A stretch of 64,000 nt of DNA from Avena insularis. Taxonomy: Eukaryota > Streptophyta > Magnoliopsida > Poales > Poaceae. Under the pieces are notes generated by a model. It saw only the letters and a program-made list of their open reading frames with translations. It did no database searches and was not told the DNA's origin. This document shows positions 21,604 through 33,869 of this stretch, in pieces; the stretch's first letter is position 1, and every line of letters begins with the position of its first letter. The DNA lies in NCBI GenBank assembly GCA_023614405.1, contig CM042694.1:482643392-482707391 (forward strand), read 5' to 3'. A program made the translations under genes and the position numbers.

Positions 21604-23124
21604 TGATACGTCCATTTTGCATCACTATTATATGTCATAATTCACTGTTATTCATTGATATATTTTGTATTGAGAGGTGATACTTATGTTATTTCATCTA
21701 TTTTTGCATGGTTGATGACTTTTGGAGCATGGACCGCGCAATGTAATTCGATGGAAAAGGTGCTGTTTGGAGGCAAAATTCGCGAAGATCAGAAAATCCG
21801 GGAAAATATACGGAAAATCCTATTTTTCCAGAAGACGAAAGAAGCCCGAAGTTGGGCTGGAGATGGGCCACAAGGGGCCCACACCACCCCCTGACATGGG
21901 CCAGCCTAGGCCGCGCCACCAGGTGGTGTGGCCGCCCTGGTCCACCCCTGGCACTCCCCTCTAGCGTATATTATCCTCCCGAAACCCTAAGACTCGGGGA
22001 GCGACCACAGAAAGATTCCACCGCCTCTGCGGGGCGGAAAACACCGAGAGAGAAAGATCTCTCCAGCAGACAGATTTCTGCAGGGGAAATTCCTTCCCGG
22101 AGAGGGGAGATCGTCGCCATCAACACCACCATCAAGCTGGACTTCATCGGGATCATCATCATCACCACCATCATCACCATTAGCACCCTCATCACCATCT
22201 CCATATTGCTGTAACAATTGAGTTGAATCTTGCATAGTTCATAGGGAAAACTTTCCGCCGTGTTGATTACTCTTTGTAGTTGATGCTATTGAGTGAACCA
22301 TTGAATTATTGTTTATGTTCAGATTGTTATACATCATTATTCCATCTCTGATCATGATCCGTATGATGTCTTGTGAGTAGTTCGTTTTGTTCTTGAGGAC
22401 ATGGGAGAAGTCATGTTGTTAGTAGTGGAGTTGTGTTGAGAAAGATTCAATAGTTTGATATTTAAGTTGTGGTGTACTTCTTCTAGTGGTGTCATGTGAA
22501 CATCGACTACATGACACTTCACCTATATGCGCCTAGGGAAATGCATTGTGTATTTGGCTACTAATCGTAGGGGTTGCCGGAGTGATAGAAACCTGAACCC
22601 CCGTTAGGAAACCATTGCACAAGGGACGTAAGGGTCTTAGAGTTTAAAGTTGTGGTTAGGTTTCTACCTTAATTACTTTCTTGTACTTACGGATGTTTGC
22701 AAGGGGTACAATCACAAGTATGTATTAGTCCTAGGAAGGTCGGTACATTAGCACAGGTTCACCCACACAACACTTAGCAAGCTAAAGAAGATTAATCATA
22801 TATGAAGCGAAAGCACTTGACAGTCTTCCCATGTGTCCTCGAGAACGTTTGGTCATCTTAAGTAATACAACCGGCTTGTCCTTTGCTGCATAGAGGATTG
22901 GGCCACTTGCTACATCTATTCTTATTGTCTTTTATTTACTCGTACTTTATTTACTCGTACTTTATTTACTTGCTTTATCAAAAAACCCTAAAAATCCGTT
23001 TGCTAAGTATTTGCAGAGAATTCCTGATCCATACCACTAGCCAGCACCTTCTGCTCCTCGTTGGGTTCGACACTCTTACTTATCAAAAATACTGCGATAC
23101 ACCCCCTATACTTGTGGGTCATCA
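21604..23124 (+). repeat. 3' LTR of the Athila-type element (1521 bp)
   Basis: Same termini as the 5' LTR, followed by the TSD ACGAG at 23125-23129. It has a small extra tandem copy of TTTATTTACTCGTAC near 22930-22960 relative to the 5' LTR. Confidence 0.93.
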
Positions 23125-23585
23125 ACGAGTTAGTCGTGATCGCCTCCGATGGCTCTGAGGAGCCGTTGGAGCCGCGACAGCTAATGCCGCGAGGGCCAGC
23201 GTACCGATCCAATGATGAGCCTTACGGGTGGGATGTCTTTGCCCATGTTTTCTGGTTGGAGTATGTCTGGCTACAAGAACTCAGCAACCTCTACGCACGT
23301 CGCGTCCTTGTGGCGTGCGGATACAACGGCAATGCCTCCGTGTGCGCCAGACGCGCCCCTGCTAAGGAGGAGTTCGACGTGCAGCTAGCGATTTACAACT
23401 CCCTATTCGAATTCTGGGATGTTGCCAGAGGACCGTCGCCGTCGCGTCCTCCTGGGGAGAGTAGCACCTCCCACCATCGTGGGACGCCACACCCACACCC
23501 TCCTAGCGAGAGCACCACCTCCCGCCACCGCATGACGTTGCGCCGTCCCAGCGAGGACATCGCCTCCGACCGCCGTGGGCTATAG
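23125..23585 (+). pseudogene. Right part of the interrupted unknown ORF
   Basis: After the TSD a GC-rich frame runs stop-free to the TAG at 23583-23585. It starts E-L-V-V-I-A-S-D-G-S-E-E-P, continues with an aromatic-rich central part (YGWDVFAHVFWLEYVWLQEL) and ends in a Pro/Ser/His-rich tail with repeats of the type S-T-S-H-H-R. It resembles a nuclear or transposon-associated protein in composition only; I do not recognise a family. Together with 17631-17921 it is the disrupted target of the Athila-type insertion. Confidence 0.45.
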
Positions 23586-24189
23586 TTAGTTTAATTATTT
23601 GATGTATTTACACGAATTTGAAATATTTAATTATTTTTTATGAGGGCCACGGCTGGCAGCCAGCACCACCCCAATTTTTTTCATCTATCCACCACCATAC
23701 TAGACTCCCACCTTTCTTCACAAGATGCACACGCCATCGTCCCATCGCATTCGATGCCTGCTGTTTTTCGAGCCTTCCTTTTAATACTACTCGGGAGGTG
23801 AGCCAAGCGCCATTCAACACTAAATTTTCCTGTGATATTGGCGGGATCTTCTAGTTCAAAATTTTAGAGGACTATTGGCGGGATCCTCCCTTCTATTCCC
23901 AAAATGTAACCCTTCCTTCACTTCTCCACAAATGCTAGGTACCTCCATACTAACGGGGCCTCTCGCTCGCTCGCCCGCCGAATCCACAATCCATCTCACA
24001 TCATCCTCTATCCCATCCCTCCTTAGCAGGCTTCCAAGTCATCGGAGTCTTCTCAGAGACGCCGTCATCCACGCTACCATTGTTGCTTCGTCGCATCTAC
24101 TTCCTCCACTCAGAGTGTCAGCTTCCCTACCACCGCAATCGAGAGATGCGTACGCCACACGGACCCCTCACCAGGGCGACGGTTAAGAC
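23586..24189. other. Promoter-like or leader sequence, no gene supported
   Basis: AT-rich at first, then C-rich with a repeated TTGGCGGGATC (about 23838 and 23875). It could be the upstream region of the gene remnant that follows. The short open frames lack recognisable motifs. Confidence 0.35.
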
Positions 24190-25143
24190 TCCATACAACC
24201 GAGACAAAGGTTGCTACACACTTCCTATGCCCGCTTTCCTTGCATTTTACTACTTCTGAATGTAGTTCATCGCTTTCTTGCTGTGCCTTCTCGTTGCATG
24301 CTAGTTGTAGTACTGTGGGATCGGTTCAAAGAGAAAATAAGGAAACTACTAGTCATCAAGACAAATTGGTTATCTCGCACTAGTATGAAGCCTCGCCAGC
24401 CAAATAATAACCCCCAACAATCCTCCCTAGACAATGGTTTGCCTCCATTTTGCATATATGAACGCTGTCATTATGCATTTTAGTTTCGAGTGTAGTTCAT
24501 CCTTTGCTTGCCCTGTCTTGTGATACTACTATATATATTTTTGTAAGTCATGAAAGATGATGTACTGTCGAATGAGTACACAGAGAATCGATGCCAACGA
24601 ATCCTGGAGAGTTTTGGACATGCAGATCTAGCCCCGCTCATCCCAACACAGCTGGTACAGAAACATGGCCTGGTTGAGTACCCTAAACATGGCTATTTGT
24701 TGCATCTTGCTTGTGTTATTTACTAATTGATTTGCTGCATTGCAATTTGTAGAAGAAAGTGCATGATCATATCCCTGCCAAGGAGGTTCGCATCACAAAT
24801 ATTCAGCGTGCCAGTGATACAGCCATTTCTAGGAACCAAACCGAAGTATGGTGCATAGCGAAGCTAAGATTAGGCTTCTCCAAAAGGATTTGGACAAGGC
24901 CACACGGCAGATCAGAAAATTGAACTAAGGATGGATTTCTACTATTGAAGATGGGCATGATGTTGCCGCTGATCTTTAGAAGTTAGTCATTAAAAATCGT
25001 GTTCCCAATTCAGTTGATGCAGATGTCAATGAGATCAACGTGACGGTTTTGGAACAGGTGAAAGCACGAGAAGAGATTCTCCACGCATCTTTGCAGGCAT
25101 ATGATTTTCGAAGGGTGATGAAAGAGCCGCCATGCGAATAGAT
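24190..25143 (+). pseudogene. Degenerate multi-exon gene remnant, copy 1 (coiled-coil type)
   Basis: The stretch ending GAGACAAAG at about 24208 with the downstream GTTGCTACACACTTCCTATGC and TAGTTCATCGC is repeated in diverged form at about 26125-26225, so this is a duplicated gene start. A short exon-like frame begins at ATG 24550; another exon-like piece follows TTTGTAG at about 24752. A charged heptad-like stretch is at 24850-24925, and the frame continues with stops to about 25140. This looks like the coiled-coil portion of a nuclear protein. It may be a partial duplicate of the Transposase_24-like gene downstream. Exon limits are my estimate from splice-like GT/AG sites. Confidence 0.35.
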
Positions 25144-25800
25144 TGTTATTTCGAATAATGGGGATGACTTTCCTTGTGTTGTCAGCCTGATATTTTCTTT
25201 TCTTATGTGCTGGCATTACTTTACTATAACTACCTATTTGGCATGCTGGATGAAACTATACTGTACCTACTTGTGGCATCTGGACAATGTATCTCGATAT
25301 CGTTCTAGCCATTCAGAAAATGGAAAAACAACATTTTCCTCTGATAAACTTGAAATCTTATTTTACACTTTCGTTTAGATCTGTAGACCCACATTTTGCT
25401 GAAAATTAACACATTACCATGAAAGGTAGTTCGAGAATGACCATGTCCATGTGCCCATTATCGTGAATAAATTCGTGTAACTATATACTTATGTGGCCCT
25501 AAAGTCAAACTTTTAGACTGCAGTAGTAGATCGAGTAAAAAAAATTAATTTAGCTACAAAACACAAGCCGAAATCACCTCTTCCAACAAGTAGTGCGCTA
25601 GAAACACCCGCTGCAATGGCACCTATGTCCAAAATTCAAGCGGTACAAAATTTCCATCTTGCCCTTCGGTCCAGAAACAACGCGCCAAAGGCCATTCCTC
25701 AAAATGGTTTGTCTTGTAAATTTCCACACGCCACACAATTCAAAGTTTCAAACATACTAGTACCACCCGCGCCCTTAGGGCCGAATCCCTTGAGATCACC
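25144..25800. other. Non-coding spacer
   Basis: AT-rich with no convincing coding content; the right end becomes C-rich and promoter-like before the next gene remnant. Confidence 0.4.
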
Positions 25801-28800
25801 TTTCACGACCACGGTCGTGCGCCTTCTGTCCCATCTCCCCTTCACAGTCTCTCCACCGGCATGCCACCGTAGCGACCAAAGACGTTTTACCAGCTCCCGA
25901 CGCTGGCCCGCACTATATCAGCTCCTCTGTACACGAGGTCCATGGTGCCGGTGCCGGCTCAGCAACGCCATCGCAGCTTCGTTGGATCCTCTTCCCTGAC
26001 TCTACGACACCAGATCTGCTTCCTCGACCTTGTCCACAACACCAGAGAGATGAAGAGGAAAATCCACTCAAGGGCGAACGGTGAGGTCATAGCTCGCCAT
26101 AAGTCCAGCAAAGGCACGAGAAGTAAATTGCGTAATCATGGTCACAAAGGTTGCCGTCGTACACTTCATATGCTCTCTACGCATTTGATGTCTGAAAGTA
26201 GTTCATCGCTTGTTTCACTGCATTCTCGCACTGAGTTTTTTATCTTGTACTCTGACATTTCTTGTCGAGCCATCGTATATGCATATGTCTGTCATTATTC
26301 CTTTAGATCTTTCAACTGCTTGCTAGCACTGTACTAACTTGCTTTTCTACACACACCTCGCTCTGAAATCTCATAAGATATATTTTTTACTAATGCATGT
26401 AAGCTGATTTGTGGCCGACTGATGAGGGAGAACGGAAGATTAGGGAAGATAGATTATTAAAGAATTCCAAATATGCAAGGTTGCTTGGCCTACAGAGAGT
26501 TAGAACTTTCATAGCTACCACCACCAATCATGAAATCCAGGATTCTGATGCAGAATTTGATCCTCAAGATCAACAAAAACCTGAGGGAGACCTAACTCAG
26601 GAAGATGGACCGGTCGAGAACCCCTCCCTAATCTGCCTGCTTGACCATTTCCCAAGGTGCTTGCTATGTATTGTCATTGAAACATTTGTTGCATCTTCCA
26701 TGTTTTGTACCTCAATTCCCACCAAATGTTGTGCAATGCCATCTGCTTAGTTCATGCAACATATATGTTCAGCATATCTTTCCTTACTGTTCTTCTGTTA
26801 TATCCGCGTCTCATTTTACATAGGACTTTGATAGGTTAATGTATCGCTTATGTGTGTCCGGAATCAACTGGTTCACCTAAGACCCTTCCAGATACCATCA
26901 GGGAGAAAAACTATGATCGGCAAGTGTCTGATTCAGCGTTGGTTTTTCTTGATGAACAATATTTCGAGAGAGGCCTAACTCAGGAAGTTTGACCCATTAA
27001 GGACCTCCCTCCTAGTCCGCCCGCTTGTCCACCCCCAAGGTGCTTGCTCTATTTTTAAATTGTGACATCTATTCCATCTTCCATGTTTTGTATCTCAATC
27101 CCAATAAATATTTTGCAATGCCCTCTGCCTAGTTCATGCATCATATATATTGAACACATTTTTCCTTACTATTCTTTTGTTCCATCTATGTCTCATTACA
27201 TATAGAACTATAACAGATTGAAGTATCATTTATGTGTGTTAGGAGTCAGCTGGTTCATGTAAGACACATTTAGGTACCAAACGTGAAGCATCGATAAGCG
27301 GTCCTGCTAATGCTACCGGTGGAACACAAACACACGCTGGGAAATACAATAAACAAAAATTAGGAAACTCACATACGGCTAAAAAGTGTCGTCTTGGCGG
27401 CACACCACAGGTTCCAATAGAAGTAGACACGACAAATACCATACCTCTACTTTCCAATCTAGATACCCAACAACAATTGACAGCCGAACCAGTTTTGACC
27501 TCTACTTGCCTAACACTGCTGGCACAACACCAACAAGCTAGCGATGATCACCAACCTGTTGATCAGCCTGACGCCATACAAGGTATGTGTTCTAAGGATT
27601 ATCGATGCATGTTTCCTTACATATACCATGCAAGCTTGATGTAATAGTTGAATTGGCAGCTACACGAAGATTTAAGAAAAGGGGGCCAACGGTAGGAAAA
27701 AAGCTTGAAGCTAAAATTTCCAGAACGCAATCTAGATATTGCATCAATTCTATTGTGTTTGGCAAGCGAAGGCCAGAAGATCCAAAAGAATATGATTTTC
27801 TAGCATCTGAAATAGGCATTTTTGTCAGGAATGATATTCCCATCTTTGCACCATTCAAGATCCACCAACAGACCCCCTAACCATTACAATTCATTACTGT
27901 AGAAGTTACATGTAAGTCATGGTGCTCTATCCCATGTATTCAAGATTACTCTTGGTTCTATTCTAAGTCACATAACACATCAAATGTTCCATTCTTGCCG
28001 ACAGAAAAATTCAACTTCGATCAGGATAATGAGGACATAGAGTATGTTCTCATGGACATGTTCTCCTGTTCTTTGCACTAGCAGGGCCATAGACTAAAGA
28101 GTAAATACTTTGATGGTAAGGCAAGTAAGGATATTCAAAGAACGACTCCTATGGAACACACTATGACTGACCAACATGGGATAGATCTTCTCGACCACTA
28201 GTTTGATCCAAAGATTACGGTATGGTTTCTGAAGACTAATACCATATCACATTCAAAATTCTAATTTGCACATCTATATCACTAGTCTCCTTTTGAAGAT
28301 GAACGCTAAAAAACAAGAGAAACTGTGTCGCACAACACTTAACAAACCGAACTGGATCTCGTCCATTGGTTGGGAACCTGAGCGCAATAGTAAGAATAGT
28401 TAGTTTTTAATCTTGTACCGACTTTGTGCTTCTTATATTTTGATCATGTGTTCTGCCCATGTTGCAGAAAGGTGCGGTAAGTCTATAGCAAAAATTCTAG
28501 GCATGCCAGACGAGCAAAAAAGAAGGGCTCAATCCCTCCGCTGAGAGTGTTATTGTAAGTCTTCTATTTGATTGATATTTTGTGATGACACACTCTCAGT
28601 GATTTATATGTAAAATTAGATCTGCAACACTTCCTGAACTGCTACCCAGTTTTCTTTTTAATTTAAGTAGATGATTTCCAACTAGTGTGAGTTTCAGTTT
28701 TCAGCTGTACAAAGAGTTGTCTTGTGTATATCATGCACCCGGCGATGAAGAAATAGACAAATGCCATGTTGGCATAGTCTTGTTATTGTGTGCTAGTGAT

Positions 28801-29330
28801 AAATTCTTATCAGTATGATCAGATAGCTATGCTTTTACTACAATATACATGATGCGTAATCAGTCATGCCAACTTGTAAGATTTGTTCATAGACAAGTTA
28901 AATGTGTTGTCTGTATGTTTCTCTATATTAGCTTTTCTTATCTCACCCATGTCTACCAACTGATAACCTTACATATTAAATTGAATGAGGAGATGGCAAA
29001 ACCTGGGAAACATGGTCTGGAACAAACCCAAGAAGAATGTCTAGAAACATTAAAAAATGGTACTAAAAAGCAAAGGTCATCGTAAAAGCACGTTCCTGTG
29101 TAATGTTGGACTGTCACAATGCAAGTCCAAGTCCAAGTCCAAGTTGGCGTATTTGTCTAGTTAGGAAGAAATTGTAGCACTACGGGCTGAACATGAAGTG
29201 CATATATGAGCAACCGACGATATGAGACAGAAAGCATTAGCAAGTGATGCAGAGTTGAAGATGTTACGAGATCAGCAGAATTCTCGAGAGCCCATAGGTG
29301 AAGAGACTCTTCTAAATTGAAGATGAACCC
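25801..29330 (+). pseudogene. Degenerate multi-exon gene similar to the plant En/Spm Transposase_24 family
   Basis: Exon-like pieces separated by AT-rich introns. The clearest, about 27651-27880, reads R-G-P-T-V-G-K-K-L-E, then G-K-R-R-P-E and E-I-G-I-F-V-R-N-D-I-P-I-F, the typical spacing of this family. The next piece (about 28005-28220) carries L-K-S-K-Y-F-D-G-K-A-S and M-T-D, again family-like, but has TAG stops. A terminal coiled-coil piece lies at 29166-29320. An earlier piece (26410-26600) is charged. A ~300 bp exon-intron segment is duplicated in tandem (26586-26885 and 26968-27266). Such genes are often carried in CACTA elements, which fits the CACTA terminus at 38116. Family call from memory of motifs. 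Confidence 0.45.
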
Positions 29331-29539
29331 TGACAATGATAGGTGAGTATAATGGTCCTGTGAAATGGTTCCTACTACATAGCCCAAGTTGTATTTGGGG
29401 CCATGTAACAAAAGTGGAGGGAGTATTTGTTTCGCATCATGCTTTTATCTGTTTACAGTATGCTCCATGCACAAAAATCTTGTGCCCGAACCTATTTTGT
29501 CACTCTCAGCCTTAAATTTGTACCGAAGGAGTACCATTA

Positions 29540-30111
29540 ACGAAATTAAAAAATCTCAGTCGAGTGGCAAAACCTGCAGTCAACCCCGTTTGAATCGAAG
29601 TTATCCAATTTTCATTATGGATGATAAGTTAATATCACTCTCGGCCTCCAATTCCTGAATATGGAGTACACCTTTTATCCAAATATTGCTTGGACGCTAG
29701 CCAAATTCAAAATATTAGTCTATGCAATTATTATGCTCATGGATAATTAGTTGATGTGACTCTCGGACTTGAATTCCTAGGCAGATAGCATACACTGTAC
29801 TAGCTTTTTTCTATTATTATTTGGCAGGTAGCCAAATTCAAAATCTCAATCGAGCGGCAAAATCACACACCGACCTTGAAGCATTTCCCGCCCCACACCA
29901 TTTCAAAAACTTTGTGGCAATATCTCCCATCAGGGAGTACCATTTTTCTGTTATTATTATTTGGCTAGTAGCCAAATTCAATATCTCCTTCGAGCGGCAA
30001 AATTAAACACTGACTTTGAAGCATTTCCTGCCCCACTGTTTCAAAAACTTTGAGGCCAAATCTCCCACCGGGGAGTACCACTTTTATATTAATTATTTTT
30101 TGGTCGGTAGC
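29540..30111 (+). repeat. Tandem array of ~130 bp units, left part
   Basis: Units share TAGCCAAATTCAAAATCTC, GAGCGGCAAAATC, TTGAAGCATTTCC, TTTCAAAAACTTTG and GGGAGTACCA. Copies start near 29543 (diverged), 29698, 29828 and 29966. The array is cut by the element at 30112 and resumes at 37600. Direct-repeat arrays are known near the ends of large CACTA elements. Confidence 0.75.
30107..30111. repeat. Target site duplication GTAGC (left)
   Basis: GTAGC at 30107-30111 is matched at 37600-37604, bracketing the minus-strand Athila-type element. Confidence 0.92.
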
Positions 30112-31465
30112 TGATGTCTACGCACTTCTATTCTTGTAGACAATTGTTGGGCCTCCAAGTGCAGAGGTTTGTAGAACAACAACAAGTTACCCTTAAGTGG
30201 ATTACCCAAGGTTTATCAAACTCGGGGAGGAAGTGGTCAAAGGTATCCCTCTCAAGCAACCCTGCAATCAAGATACAAGAAGTCTCTTGTGTCCCCAACA
30301 CACCCAATACACTTGTCAGGTGTATAGGTGCACTAGTTCGGTGAAGAGATAGTGAAATACAAGTGGTATGGATAATTATAAGTGGTAACGGTGCCAGAAA
30401 ATAGCTTGACGGGAGGAAAAGACTAAAGGCAAAAATATGGAAGCAAGCAAACATGTAACAGATCTAGTTGCAAAAGGTGTTTCAATGTTTAGAAACGAGG
30501 CCTAGGGATCATACTTTCGCTAGTGAACACTCTCATATAAATATCTTCTCTTCATGATACTACTCTGAACTACTCTCCGGTTGGACACTCTAATCCATGG
30601 TAGGGCTATAACAACACTCCTCAAAGTTCACTTTCCCCATCTAGATAACCCCTCACTGTCACCTTGAGCACTAGATGGTTCCAACAAACACCACAATTTC
30701 ATAGAAACATCCAACTCCAAATATAACTCATAACAAGTATTTGTAATCTCTAGCCTAAGTGCCACCACGGTGTGCATGCTGTCACTTTCACACACGTGGG
30801 GAGAGCAAAGATCTATTAAAGCACTTGAGTAGCAAGGTAGATCTACTTGATTACAAAGCTCATGATCACAATATGATCATGCATAGAGAGAGAGAGATGA
30901 ACACATAGCTACCGGTAGAACCCTTAGCCTCAAGGAAGAACTACTCCCTCATCATCATGGGAATCAGCAATGGCGATGGAGATGGTGGTGGAGATCGATG
31001 GAGATGGCTCCGGGGGCACTTCCCCATCCCGAGGTGCTTTGGAACAGACTTTCTATCCTGAATTTCCCTTCTATGGCGGCCAGGAACTTTTTCGGCCGGA
31101 GGCTCGCTTCTCTAGGGTTTCTGCATCGGAGGCTTCTTATAGGCGAAGGGGAAAGGTCAGTGGAGTGCTAGGGGCCCACACCACCTGGTGGCGCGGACAG
31201 GGGTCACCCGCGCCACCATATGGTGTGGCCAGGCCATGTCCCTCCTCCGTCTCTGCTTTGGGCTCTGTGAGTCTTCGGTAAAATATTGACTTTGGCTTTT
31301 GTCCCGTCCAATTCCGAGAATATTCATTTTCTGGCTTTTCTGGAACCAAAAATAGAAGAAAATAGGTAACTGGCACTGTGGCATCTTGTTAATAGGTTAG
31401 TCCCGAAAAATGCATAAAAGTATCTCAAAGTATGAACAAAACATAAGAAAGTTTACGACGTATCA
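30112..31465 (-). repeat. 3' LTR of the minus-strand Athila-type element (1354 bp)
   Basis: Matches 36172-37599 by eye. It has a much shorter GA microsatellite (about 30885-30898) and lacks ~40 bases (ATATAAAACAAGCATGGAAC... region) near the element-strand start that are present at 37543-37585. Confidence 0.92.
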
Positions 31466-33869
31466 GCATCCCCAAGCTTAACTCCTGCTCGTCCTCAAGT
31501 AGGTAAGTGATAAAAGAATAATTTTTGAGGTGACATGCACCATCACAATCAAGATCAAACCATTTGCAAGCACTGAAAGATGGGATCAAAGTACTCTAAA
31601 CATGAGCATGAAAGATGAAGTTCTAACAATAAGACATAGTAACTATGCATGCAACATGAAAGGATACAAACAAAAGATTCATGAATAATAATGCTTTGCA
31701 AGACGTTTGTTTGTTTCACATAAAGAAAACATAGCATAGTGGCAGTCAGCTTGTCCCTCATGGAGTAGCAAAACATAAATGCATAGGACACCTTCAAAGT
31801 TTATGACTAGATACAAATAGTTTAAGAACAAGCAATATCAAAGTTATGCATCAATCAACAAGTCTTGGGACAATGCACATTAAACTAAGAATGGCCACTA
31901 TACTCTCTCAATAGGTGCATAAAGATAGAAGGTGGAGACTCAATATAAAAGTGGAAGAAAGGCCTTCAGAGAAGGAAACAGGGATTCAAGTCTCATAAAG
32001 AGCTTCCAAAAATTATGGTACTTATTAGCTTTCAGCTCTCATTGCTCCTATCATAAGCATCTTGAAGTTATTAAGGTTAAAGTGAACGAACTATGGAGTA
32101 TATGCTTGACAAAGTATAAGTTGGCAATCTCATGTCCCTTGAATACGAGGGCTGCTCCTCATGCTACTCAAGTTTAGTTACCGGTAAGTTCTTGTCATAG
32201 TAAGTACATGTGTATCATAGAGAACCGCCAATGCGGTTCCCCTTGCCCGATGATACGGAAGAATCTCCATATCAAAATGACAAGGCAAGCAGACAATAAG
32301 CATCTCAGCAATCTTCTTATTTACCATGGGAAATGGTGCTTTTCTCTCTTTCCTCTTTTCTCATCTCTTTTTTTCTCTTTTTCTCAATCTCTATCTCTTT
32401 TTTATAAGAAGAATGCTTCATAGATTGCTCATTATGGTTACGCTGCAGGTTTCCACCATGATTAGGCATGGATTAGACTAGCGGCCTAGGCGTTTCTCTA
32501 ACACACATACATAACTCCATGGACTTACAAGCTCCCCTTTCATTTCACACCGATGACATCCATAGACAAAAGAGCATGATATCAACTAGGTACAATGTAC
32601 AAGTGCAATGTTGAAAGCGTTCCCCATGACAGCATGGTTTTGCTAATCCCCAACATATAAGTGCAAGCATATACAACATAGACGACACAATGGTTCAAGT
32701 TTATTAGGGGCAAGAAAAGTAAAGTGTGCCATCAAGTTCGTGAGATTTAATCACTAGTTTTCTCATAACAAGTTTAATTTCGAAGGTAGATAAAAACATG
32801 AATATACTTGGAATAGCAAATGCTAATATGTAGGTATGGTGGACTCTTTCGAATAACTTGGTTTTATTTGGAGTTGGATGCATGAGTCGAACTCATACTT
32901 GGTATGGAGGCTAGCAAAAGACTGGGAGCGACCAACTAAGAGAGCAATAATGTCCATAATCATGCAAAGCGACAAACATCATTAATTAAAGCATAAAGTG
33001 ATATTACAAGTCAAAAACTAAAAGATCATCGAGGCTATGGTGACTTGGGATAGTCATAACATGGTGTGAGCATGCGCCAAGTCAACCCAAATAAAGCATC
33101 AAAGGAGAATACCACCATACTATGCTTTAATATGCTAAAACAACGCATGATTCTTTCAAGGCACATTAAGCAATCTCAATTGGTTATAACATGTCATGCT
33201 ACAGCAAAAATCATTAAGCATAAAGCCAAAACAATATCAAACATGACATGATAAAGTCTAAGCCACAGTCAAAACAAGCTCCCTTTTGTACCACTAAAGC
33301 ATGAAGTTTTCTACTCTCTTCCAACACCAATCGAAAACTAAAGCTAAACGTAGTGCTAGCAAAGGAGAATACTCACAGAACAATAAGAGTGAAAACTAGA
33401 GTGTTCTAGGCAATGAATAACGGGGTGTGTCTCTCTCCAAAAGAAGTGCCAGCATCAAGAAATAAGTTAGGCATGATAGTTTGAGAAGATGCTCACATAA
33501 GAAATATGAATTGAAATAAAAGAGAGCATCAAGAAGAAAATTCAAAGAACATTTAAGTCTAACCCACTTCCTATGCATAGGAATCTTGTAAAGAAACAAG
33601 TCATGAAAACACAAAGCAACAAGCATAGTAAAGCAAAGCAAGTGCAACTTCAAGACTTTCAACATAAAGAGGGGAAACTTAATATTATTGAGATGCATAA
33701 AACCATGTTTCCCTCTCTTATAGTAACTTTCAGTAGCATCATGAATAAAATTAACAATATAACTATCACATGAAACATTCTTATCATGAGCCACATGCAT
33801 AAAAGAATTAATACTCCCCACATAAATATAGTCATTCTTATTAATTGTAGTGGGAGCAAATTCAACAAA
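31466..33869 (-). other. Non-coding internal region of the minus-strand Athila-type element
   Basis: 2.4 kb with no pol motif on either strand. The first bases (GCATCCCCAAGCTTAACTCC; on the element strand GGAGTTAAGCTTGGGGATGC) form the PPT. A TC-rich stretch at about 32340-32405 is a simple repeat. Gag-only elements with long non-coding internal DNA are typical of defective families mobilised in trans. Confidence 0.7.

Larger units (their letters stand above)
17922..23124 (+). mobile_element. Complete non-autonomous Athila-type LTR retrotransposon (5203 bp)
   Basis: LTRs 17922-19427 and 21604-23124 begin TGATACGTCC and end GGGTCATCA, with TSD ACGAG on both sides. Inside are a tRNA-Asp PBS, one gag-protease frame and a G-rich PPT. 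The internal domain is only 2176 bp and shows no RT, RNase H or integrase motif, so it would need proteins from another element. The gag sequence and tRNA-Asp PBS are those of the Athila lineage. The LTR start resembles common Triticeae families such as Sabrina, but I could not check this. Confidence 0.93.
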
